Shown here: piece by piece, positions 47,439-53,190 of the stretch | Layout: each line of letters starts with the position of its first letter | How positions within the stretch are numbered: position 1 is the stretch's first letter | Origin: Nonomuraea terrae | GTDB lineage: Bacteria > Actinomycetota > Actinomycetes > Streptosporangiales > Streptosporangiaceae | NCBI RefSeq assembly: GCF_004348995.1 | Contig: NZ_SMKQ01000036.1 | Span: 1 to 53,190, forward strand | Direction: 5' to 3' | Length of the DNA stretch: 53,190 nucleotides | Program-made: the position numbers and the translations under genes | The notes under the pieces: model-generated | Seen by the model: only the letters and a program-made list of their open reading frames with translations | The model's database searches: none | What the model was told of the DNA's origin: nothing

Positions 47439-48635
47439 ATGACGATGACCGCCCTGGGCGAGCCATGCGTTCTGCTCAAGCTGGGCGAGATCGTCCTCAA
47501 GGGCAAGAACCGCGAGCTGTTCGAACGCCGCCTGATCAGCAACATCCGCGAGGCGCTCCAGAGCGTTGACATCAAGGTCGACGTGCGCAAGCGGCACGGC
47601 GTGATCGCGATCTTCCTGCCGCAGGGCGCCACCGCCGAGCAGGCCGACGCCGTCGCGCGACGCGTCGCCGACGTGCCCGGCCTGGTCTGGATCCACCGCG
47701 CCTGGCGCGTCGCCAAAGACCCCGACAGCGTGCTGAAGGCCGCCGTCGAGCTGGTCGGCGAGAGCGAGGAGGTCAAGCGGGGCGCCCGCTTCGCCGTGCG
47801 GTCCCGCCGCCGCGACAAGCGCTTCCCGATGACCTCCAACGAGCTCGACCGCTTCGTCGGCGGCGCCATCAACGACGAGTACGGCCTGCCCGTCGACCTG
47901 TCCAAGCCCGAGCTGACGGTGTCCATCGAGGTCGACCGCGACGAGGTGTTCGTCTTCACCGGCGGCATCCCCGGCCAGGGCGGCCTGCCCGTCGGCAGCA
48001 GCGGCCGGGCGCTCGTGCTCATGTCGGGCGGTATCGACTCGCCGGTGGCCGCCTACCGGATGATGCGGCGCGGCCTCCACGTCGACTTCCTGCACTTCTC
48101 GGGCATCCCGTTCACCACGTCCGAGTCGATCTACAAGGCGTACGCGCTGGTCAGGAAGCTCGACCGGTTCCAGGGCCGGTCACGGCTGTGGGTGGTGCCG
48201 TTCGGCAAGGCCCAGCAGTCGATCCGCAACTCCGGCCAGGACCGCCTGGCCGTGATCGCGCAGCGGCGGCTCATGCTCAAGACGGCCGAGGAGGTCGCCC
48301 ACCGCATCCACGCCGCCGCGCTGGTCACCGGCGACGCGCTCGGTCAGGTCTCCTCCCAGACCCTGGCCAACATCACCGCCCAGGACAACGCCGTCGAGCT
48401 GCCGATCCTGCGTCCGCTGGTCGGCTGGGACAAGACCGAGATCATGGCCGAGGCCCGGCGCATCGACACGCTCGCGATCTCGGAGCTGCCCGACGAAGAC
48501 TGCTGCTCCCTGCTGGCGCCCAAGCGCGCCGAGACCCGGGCCAAGATCGAAGACCTGAAGCAGATCGAGCGGCGGCTCGACGCGGAGGAGCTCTGCGTCC
48601 AGCTCGCCGACTCGATCCAGGAGTACACGCTGTAG
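47439..48635 (+). CDS. thiI: tRNA 4-thiouridine synthetase ThiI, 398 aa
   Basis: Transfers sulfur to uridine 8 of tRNA and supports thiazole synthesis. The N-terminal ferredoxin-like region (LKLGEIVLKGKNRELFERRL, split) and the THUMP domain (residues 60-165) bind tRNA. The PP-loop ATPase domain has SGGIDSPVAAYRMMRRG (near residue 194), and the end contains DEDCCSLLAPK, whose cysteines replace part of the active-site set. The rhodanese domain of E. coli ThiI (482 residues) is absent, so a separate sulfur carrier is needed. GGAGG lies before the ATG. Convergent with the DAHP synthase gene, three bases apart. Confidence 0.93.
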   Translation: MTMTALGEPCVLLKLGEIVLKGKNRELFERRLISNIREALQSVDIKVDVRKRHGVIAIFLPQGATAEQADAVARRVADVPGLVWIHRAWRVAKDPDSVLKAAVELVGESEEVKRGARFAVRSRRRDKRFPMTSNELDRFVGGAINDEYGLPVDLSKPELTVSIEVDRDEVFVFTGGIPGQGGLPVGSSGRALVLMSGGIDSPVAAYRMMRRGLHVDFLHFSGIPFTTSESIYKAYALVRKLDRFQGRSRLWVVPFGKAQQSIRNSGQDRLAVIAQRRLMLKTAEEVAHRIHAAALVTGDALGQVSSQTLANITAQDNAVELPILRPLVGWDKTEIMAEARRIDTLAISELPDEDCCSLLAPKRAETRAKIEDLKQIERRLDAEELCVQLADSIQEYTL

Positions 48636-48638
48636 CCG

Positions 48639-49670
48639 TCACACGGTGAGGGCCGCGGCGGCGGTCTTGCCGAGCAGCGCCGGGAAGTCGTTCATCACCT
48701 GGGCCAGCTCGCCCAGGTCGGCGCCGACCAGGGCCTGCGGGCCGTCGCAGAGCGCCTGCTCAGGGTGCGGGTGCACGTCGATGATCACACCGTCGGCGCC
48801 CACCGCGACGGCCGCGCGGGTCAGCGGCAGCACCAGCTCGCGCCGGCCGCCCGAGTGCGACGGGTCGACGATCACCGGCAGGTGCGACAGCCGCTGGGCC
48901 ACCGGCACCGCCGAGACGTCGAGCGTGTTGCGGGTGGCCGTCTCGAACGTCCTGATGCCACGCTCGCACAACACGATGTCGAGGTTGCCGCGCTGGGCGA
49001 TGTACTCGGCGGCCATGAGCCACTCCTCGATCGTGGCGTTCATGCCGCGCTTGAGCATCACCGGGCGGCCCGCCGCGCCGACCGCCTGCAGCAGCGCGAA
49101 GTTCTGCATGTTGCGAGTGCCGACCTGCAGCATGTCGGCGTACGACGCCACCAGCTCGACGTCCTGGGCGTCCACGATCTCCGTCACGATCGGCAGGCCC
49201 GTCTCCTCACGCACGTCCGCGAGGATGCGCAGGCCCTTCTCGCCCAGCCCCTGGAACGCGTACGGCGACGTGCGGGGCTTGAACGCCCCGCCGCGCAGCA
49301 GCACCGCACCGGCGGCCTGCGCCATCCTGGCCGCCTCCAGCGTCTGCTGGTGGGTCTCCACCGCGCACGGCCCCGCGATCAGCGTCACGGTGTCGGGGCC
49401 GATCGGCACGCCTCCCACGTGGACGGTGGAGCGTTCCGGATGGTTCTCCCTGCTGACCAGCTTGTACGGCGTCGACACCCGCATCACGTCGCGCACCCCG
49501 CCCATACCGCGCAGGGCGGCCGGGTCGAGCTGCGTCACGTCGCCGACCAGGCCGACGATCGTACGGCGCACGCCCTTGCTCACGAACGCCTCGACACCCG
49601 CCGCCTGGACGACGTCCACGATCGACGCCAGATCCTCCGCGGTGGCCTCGGGCCCCATCACGATCACCAT
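48639..49670 (-). CDS. aroF: 3-deoxy-7-phosphoheptulonate (DAHP) synthase, type I-beta, 343 aa
   Basis: First enzyme of the shikimate pathway, joining phosphoenolpyruvate and erythrose 4-phosphate. The N-terminal 70 residues (MVIVMGPEATAEDLASIVDVV, split) are the ferredoxin-like regulatory domain of Thermotoga-type enzymes, which mediates feedback inhibition. The barrel begins LIAGPCAVETHQQT; PEP and metal sites lie in LRGGAFKPRTSPYAFQG (split), QVGTRNMQNF, LKRGM and VDPSHSGGRR. GAGGAAGAGAG lies before the ATG. Upstream on the same strand is an aromatic-codon leader peptide and a perfect terminator hairpin, so transcription is expected to be attenuated by Phe/Trp/Tyr supply. Confidence 0.95.
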   Translation of the reverse strand: MVIVMGPEATAEDLASIVDVVQAAGVEAFVSKGVRRTIVGLVGDVTQLDPAALRGMGGVRDVMRVSTPYKLVSRENHPERSTVHVGGVPIGPDTVTLIAGPCAVETHQQTLEAARMAQAAGAVLLRGGAFKPRTSPYAFQGLGEKGLRILADVREETGLPIVTEIVDAQDVELVASYADMLQVGTRNMQNFALLQAVGAAGRPVMLKRGMNATIEEWLMAAEYIAQRGNLDIVLCERGIRTFETATRNTLDVSAVPVAQRLSHLPVIVDPSHSGGRRELVLPLTRAAVAVGADGVIIDVHPHPEQALCDGPQALVGADLGELAQVMNDFPALLGKTAAAALTV

Positions 49671-49709
49671 CTGCTGCTCTCTTCCTCGTCGGAAAGTCTC
49701 CAGGGAACG

Positions 49710-49747
49710 CGAAAGGCCCCGGGTCCTGGAGGACCCGGGGCCTTTCG
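49710..49747 (-). terminator. Attenuator terminator of the DAHP synthase leader
   Basis: CGAAAGGCCCCGGGTCC and GGACCCGGGGCCTTTCG form a perfect 17-bp stem with a TGGA loop (TCCA in the minus-strand RNA), 40 bases before the aroF start. An 8-base segment, GGCGAACG (49753-49746), overlaps its foot and is exactly complementary to CGTTCGCC in the leader peptide gene, a candidate antiterminator. Confidence 0.88.
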
Positions 49748-49760
49748 TTCGCCTTGTCTG

Positions 49761-49829
49761 CTAGCGCAGCGTCAGGTGGCGAACGGACTCGGGTCCGTCG
49801 CCATACCAAAAAATGAACGCGGTGCGCAT
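49761..49829 (-). CDS. Aromatic-amino-acid leader peptide, 22 aa
   Basis: This short gene reads MRTAFIFWY and continues GDGPESVRHLTLR. It has four aromatic codons among five positions (Phe-Ile-Phe-Trp-Tyr, 49817-49803). Directly after them comes GGCGACGGAC (49802-49793), which pairs with GTCCGTTCGCC (49788-49778) as a pause hairpin. A ribosome stalled at the aromatic codons would cover the first arm, freeing the second to pair with 49753-49746 and so disrupt the terminator. TACGAT (49844-49839) lies nine bases before the ATG and there is no ribosome site, so the message may be leaderless. A related leader, AroR, is known before a DAHP synthase in Corynebacterium glutamicum. Confidence 0.85.
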   Translation of the reverse strand: MRTAFIFWYGDGPESVRHLTLR

Positions 49830-49924
49830 AGTGCGTTCATCGTAGCGCACCCAACCCGCTCGCGAACCACGCGAGGTCCGGTGGCAGGATGGCTCAAGAT
49901 GCGAGACCGGTGAGGAGAGTGATC

Positions 49925-50521
49925 GTGGAGGAGTCGCGCCTGCCTCCAGGCCAGTACGTCCCACGCGGCCGGCCCGTGATCCACTACGGCAGGGTGCCGG
50001 CGTTCAAGCCCGACAGCTGGGATTTCCGCGTCTTCGGGGCCACCGCCTCGGGAGAGGAGCACCGCTTCACCTGGGACGAGTTCGCCGCCCTGCCGCGCGT
50101 CACGCGCATCGCCGACTTCCACTGCGTCACGAAGTTCTCCCTCATGGCCAACGAGTGGGGCGGCGTCTCCCCGGCCACGATCATGGCCGCCGCCCCGCCC
50201 GACCCCGGCGTGCGGCACGTGATGATCTGGGCCGAGTACGGCTACAGCGCCAACCTGCGCATGTCCGACTTCACCGCCCCCGGCACGCTGTTCGCCCTGG
50301 AGCTCGACGAGAAGCCGCTCAACCCCGACCGCGGCTTCCCCCTGCGGATCGTGGTGCCCCACCTGTACGCCTGGAAGAGCGTCAAATGGGTGCGTGGCAT
50401 CGAATACCTGCTGGAAGACCGGCGGGGCTTCTGGGAGGAACGCGGCTACCACAACATCGGCGACCCCTGGCACGAGCAGCGCTACTCCTACCAGGAAGAA
50501 CCGGGCGACGGCCCGGCCTGA
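49925..50521 (+). CDS. Sulfite-oxidase-like molybdopterin-binding protein, 198 aa
   Basis: Single oxidoreductase molybdopterin domain (SUOX fold). The Mo-ligating Cys67 is in IADFHCVTKFS. Further family blocks are WGGVSPATIM, AEYGYSANLRMSDF, LNPDRGFPLRIVVPHLYAWKSVKWVRGIEYL (split by variation), and the closing FWEERGYHNIGDPWHEQRY. There is no Tat signal, heme domain or C-terminal dimer domain, as in the cytoplasmic MsrP/YuiH-type group. The GTG at 49925 has GGAG seven bases upstream; ATG 49889 and GTG 49919 are alternatives. Substrate unknown. Divergent from the aroF leader. Confidence 0.9.
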   Translation: MEESRLPPGQYVPRGRPVIHYGRVPAFKPDSWDFRVFGATASGEEHRFTWDEFAALPRVTRIADFHCVTKFSLMANEWGGVSPATIMAAAPPDPGVRHVMIWAEYGYSANLRMSDFTAPGTLFALELDEKPLNPDRGFPLRIVVPHLYAWKSVKWVRGIEYLLEDRRGFWEERGYHNIGDPWHEQRYSYQEEPGDGPA

Positions 50522-50576
50522 TCGCAACCGTACGTTTTCCCCCGGGCACGCAGCGTTCTTGGCTACGGTTGCCCGC

Positions 50577-51728
50577 ATGCTGACCACCGCATGGGTGGCG
50601 CTGTCCCCCCTTGCCTTCCTGCTCGGTTACGTGGCCGCCCGGGCCCCGTGGCGCCGTCCCGCTCGCTCCGGGGAGCGTGGCGGGGGCGACGACGCGACGT
50701 CCGCCACCTATATGACCTTGCACGCCGCCGCGCTGGCCGCCCCCGCCCTGCGCGCCGGGCTCGACCGCGACTCCGCCCGCGGGGCCGTGCACCATCTGCG
50801 CGCCTTACTCGGCACCCGGGGCGTGGCGATCACCTCGGCGGAGGCCGCGCTGGCCTGGGACGGCCCCTGCACGGACGACGTCCTCGCCTACGCCAGGGTC
50901 ACCGTGGCCGCCGGGAGCGCCCAGGTGTTCCCCGGCGAGCCGCACGGGGCGGTCGTGGTGCCGCTGACCGTGGACGGCGCGGTGGTCGGCACACTGGCCG
51001 CCTACCACGACGCGGTGAGCGCCGCGCTCGTGCGGGCCGTCGTGGAGCTCGGCCGCTGGGTGTCCGGTCAGCTGGAGCTGGCCGAGCTCGACGCCCTGCG
51101 GCGGCGCGCGGTGGAGGCCGAGATACGCGCCCTGCGCGCCCAGATCTCGCCGCACTTCGTCTACAACGCGCTCACCACGATCGCCTCGTTCGTCCGTACG
51201 AACCCCAAACGCGCCCGCGAGCTGCTGCTCGACTTCGCCGACTTCTCCCGGTACGCGCTGCGCCGGGCGCACGACTTCACCACGCTGGCCGACGAGCTCA
51301 CCTGCGTCGACCGCTACCTCCTCCTGGAACGCGCCCGCTTCGGCGACAAGCTGCGCTTCAGCATGCAGGTGGCGCCCGAGGTGCTGCCCGTGCCGGTGCC
51401 GTTCCTCTGCCTGCAGCCGCTGGTCGAGAACGCCATCAAACACGGCATGCGCGGCCGGGGCGGCGGCGGCGAGGTGCGGGTCGTGGTCCGCGACGCCGGC
51501 CCCGAGGCGCACATCTCGGTGGAGGACGACGGTGCCGGTATGGACCCCGAGTGCGCGCGCCGCATGCTCGACGACGACCCCTCACGCGAGGGCAGCGGCA
51601 TCGGGCTGGCCAACGTGGACCTGCGCATGCGCCAGATCTACGGCGACGCCTACGGGCTCGTCGTGGAGACGGCGCTGGGGGAGGGGACCAAGGTGCGGCT
51701 GCGCGTACCCAAGAGGCGATTCAGCTGA
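50577..51728 (+). CDS. LytS-type sensor histidine kinase, 383 aa
   Basis: One N-terminal TM segment (residues 2-20) is followed by a GAF-like sensor region (about 45-165), an HisKA-7TM/His_kinase motif with the phospho-acceptor in LRAQISPHFVYNALTTIASF (near residue 190), and a HATPase_c domain with N-box LQPLVENAIKHGMRG and G-box GIGLANVDLRMRQIYG. This is the LytS/YehU class, which works with LytTR regulators, and such a regulator lies 69 bases downstream. The single TM differs from the multi-TM 5TM-LYT sensors. The ATG is seven bases after TACGGT with no ribosome site. Confidence 0.92.
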   Translation: MLTTAWVALSPLAFLLGYVAARAPWRRPARSGERGGGDDATSATYMTLHAAALAAPALRAGLDRDSARGAVHHLRALLGTRGVAITSAEAALAWDGPCTDDVLAYARVTVAAGSAQVFPGEPHGAVVVPLTVDGAVVGTLAAYHDAVSAALVRAVVELGRWVSGQLELAELDALRRRAVEAEIRALRAQISPHFVYNALTTIASFVRTNPKRARELLLDFADFSRYALRRAHDFTTLADELTCVDRYLLLERARFGDKLRFSMQVAPEVLPVPVPFLCLQPLVENAIKHGMRGRGGGGEVRVVVRDAGPEAHISVEDDGAGMDPECARRMLDDDPSREGSGIGLANVDLRMRQIYGDAYGLVVETALGEGTKVRLRVPKRRFS

Positions 51729-51797
51729 ACGTGGCTGAATGATTACGCTACGCTTGCATGTCCCAGCCGGGCTTTGCTTTCATACGGCAGCGTGGAC

Positions 51798-52538
51798 ATG
51801 CTGAGAGTTCTGGCCGTGGACGACGAAGTTCCTGCTCTGGAGGAGCTCGCCTACCTGTTGCGTCAGGACGAGCGGATCGCGCACGTCACGACCGCGGCCG
51901 ACGGCGTCACGGCCCTGCAGGACATGGTCCAGATGATCGGCTGCGGCGAGCGGCTCGACGGGGTGTTCCTCGACATCCGCATGCCCGGGCTCGACGGTCT
52001 CGACCTCGCCCGCCTGGTGGGCGGCTTCCCCTGCCCGCCCCGGCTGGTGTTCGTCACGGCGCACGAGGAGTGCGCGGTGCAGGCGTTCGAGCTGGAGGCG
52101 GTCGACTACCTCCTCAAGCCCGTCAGGGCCGAACGGCTGTCGGAGGCCGTACGCCGGCTGGAGGCCGCCGCCTGCCCCGCCCCCGAGCCGGGCCAGGACG
52201 ACGTGATCCCGGTCGAGCTGGGCGGGCGCACGCGGTTCGTGCCGCAGCAGGCCGTCTGGTTCGCCGAGGCCAAGGGCGACTACGTGCGCCTGCACACCGT
52301 CGACGGCAGCTACCTCGTCCGCATGTCGCTGGCCGCGCTGGAACGCCGCTGGTCGGAGGCGGGGTTCCTGCGCATCCACCGCAGCACGCTCGTGTCGGCG
52401 CGGCACGTCAGCGAGCTCCGGTTCGAGGGCGGGCGCGTCAGCCTCACCGTCGGCACCGAAACCCTCCAGGTGAGCCGCCGCCACAGCCGCCAAGTCCGCG
52501 AACAGCTGGTCCGCCAACACCGCAACGCCCTCTCCTGA
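51798..52538 (+). CDS. LytR/AlgR-family response regulator with LytTR domain, 246 aa
   Basis: Receiver domain (1-120) with acidic pocket AVDDEVPA, phospho-acceptor Asp59 in GVFLDIRMPGLDG, Thr in VFVTAH, Lys in YLLKPV. LytTR DNA-binding domain (about 142-243): WFAEAKGDYVRLHTVDGSYLVRMSL (split), FLRIHRSTLVSARHV, and the closing LQVSRRHSRQVREQL. It pairs with the LytS-type kinase upstream. Such pairs control autolysis, carbon uptake or membrane-potential responses; the target here is unknown. The ATG at 51798 is used; GTG 51792 and TTG 51774 are alternatives. Confidence 0.93.
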   Translation: MLRVLAVDDEVPALEELAYLLRQDERIAHVTTAADGVTALQDMVQMIGCGERLDGVFLDIRMPGLDGLDLARLVGGFPCPPRLVFVTAHEECAVQAFELEAVDYLLKPVRAERLSEAVRRLEAAACPAPEPGQDDVIPVELGGRTRFVPQQAVWFAEAKGDYVRLHTVDGSYLVRMSLAALERRWSEAGFLRIHRSTLVSARHVSELRFEGGRVSLTVGTETLQVSRRHSRQVREQLVRQHRNALS

Positions 52539-53190
52539 CCTCTCCGGTACGCCTCCACCTCGCCGCTGACGCGCGCCCCCCGGCACCTCGATCCCGCGGG
52601 CCTCACCGCTGACGCGCCGCCCGGTAGCTTGATCCCGCGTGACTCCGCGATGCCGGCACCGCCCCGTCCGCCCAGCGACGGCCGCGCTCGACCACGCGCC
52701 TCCCCGCGTGGGGCGAACACCCGTAAGCGCCGCTCCCGCCCACCCGGCTACGCGCCTGTCCGCGGGGTGGCGATCCGGCGACACGCGCCAACCCGCCCGT
52801 GAGGGGTCCTCTGCGCGGCGACGGCTCGTGTGGCGGGCTTCCCGTGCGACTCGGCGCCCGACCGTCCGTGTACGGCCTTGTGGCGCGGCGATGCGGTCGC
52901 CCGGCCGGGCCGGGCTTGCCGCCGCCCGTCCGGCGAGCGTCGCGGGGCCCGTAGGGAGGGGATCCGCGCAGACTCCGCCTCGCCGTCGCAAGCGTGCCTT
53001 GTAGCGACCGGGTTGCGCGGCGACGTGGCTGCCTGTGTGGTGCGGCGTCCGCGTAACACCGCCCTGGTTGTGCACTGCGGGCCCGTGGCGCGCGGGTGGC
53101 GCCGCCGCGGGGTGTCAGGAAGGCCGTGCGGGGGGCGTGAGAAGGGGGTGTGCGGCGGGGCGGTGCAGGTTGGTGGCCGCTGTGGCTGTC
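52539..53190. other. Gene-free right end
   Basis: No reading frame in this 650-base stretch shows a recognisable domain, a ribosome site or normal third-position bias over its length. The long open frames are arginine- and proline-rich, as expected of antisense GC-rich DNA. The start holds a degenerate direct repeat (52559-52600 and 52602-52641). The final 90 bases are G-rich and may belong to the next gene beyond the window. Confidence 0.5.
52559..52641. repeat. Degenerate 40-bp direct repeat
   Basis: CTCGCCGCTGACGCGC...GATCCCGCGGG (52559-52600) and CTCACCGCTGACGCGC...GATCCCGCGTG (52602-52641) share long blocks with several differences. They follow directly after the LytTR regulator gene. 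Confidence 0.6.

Noticed and set aside
52548..53075. A minus-strand gene in the right-end gap
   Set aside because: The frame is arginine-rich without a domain or ribosome site and continues antisense through the LytTR regulator gene.
1..53190. tRNA, rRNA, insertion sequence, integrase or attachment-site signatures
   Set aside because: No tRNA-type T-loop with matching arms, no rRNA segments, no transposase or integrase motifs and no terminal repeats were found on reading both strands.

Overview
The window is chromosomal DNA from a high-GC Gram-positive actinomycete. The evidence is very GC-rich codons, frequent GTG and TTG starts, a PimB-type mannosyltransferase, a c-di-AMP (ydaO-type) leader in front of an NlpC/P60 enzyme, a DasR-like operator and a ROK glucokinase. 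A Streptosporangiales-type genome (Nonomuraea or Streptosporangium relatives) fits best, but the genus is an inference. No prophage, insertion sequence, CRISPR array, rRNA or tRNA was seen.

Left part (1-12905). A three-gene PH-domain membrane cluster runs off the left edge. It is followed by a NarL-type two-component pair, an APH-fold kinase, a coiled-coil NYN nuclease, two NlpC/P60 cell-wall hydrolases flanking a broken proC-like gene, two zinc metallopeptidases and pimB. The second NlpC gene carries the richest regulation: a perfect Crp-type box, a c-di-AMP riboswitch, and a rare CTG start inside a small hairpin.

Middle (12913-32364). An accessory block holds a sugar ABC importer without its ATPase, a deleted DeoR remnant, a TetR/aldo-keto reductase pair with a large operator dyad, a repeat-built coiled-coil protein and a degraded lipoprotein gene. 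A conserved envelope/lipid block then follows: FadD-type acyl-CoA ligase, metallophosphoesterase, SRPBCC, ArsA-HSP20 ATPase, CxxCPxC protein, ROK glucokinase, EEP hydrolase, esterase and PlsC. Taken with pimB, NlpC and the DAHP synthase further right, this recalls the Mycobacterium tuberculosis Rv2178c-Rv2190c neighbourhood, here opened up by insertions. MarR/DoxX, homocysteine methyltransferase, Crp/Fnr and YciI genes close this part.

Right part (32375-53190). This holds a VIT-VWA protein with its MerR regulator, Dps, a DUF2064/methyltransferase pair, a PhoX-like protein, TetR/MMPL, a MarR-GNAT fusion, a lactonase, and divergent glpK and pfk sharing a DasR-like palindrome. The PFK has the Asp104/Lys124 signature of pyrophosphate-dependent enzymes. 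MHYT, thiI and a DAHP synthase follow. The DAHP synthase is preceded by a textbook attenuator: a 22-residue leader peptide containing Phe-Ile-Phe-Trp-Tyr, competing hairpins and a perfect 17-bp terminator stem. A sulfite-oxidase-fold protein and a LytS/LytTR two-component pair end the coding part. The last 650 bases hold no convincing gene.

The strongest observations are the aromatic attenuator, the doubly controlled NlpC gene, the PPi-PFK/glpK intergenic region, and three decayed genes (proC-like, DeoR, lipoprotein) at the edges of accessory insertions.
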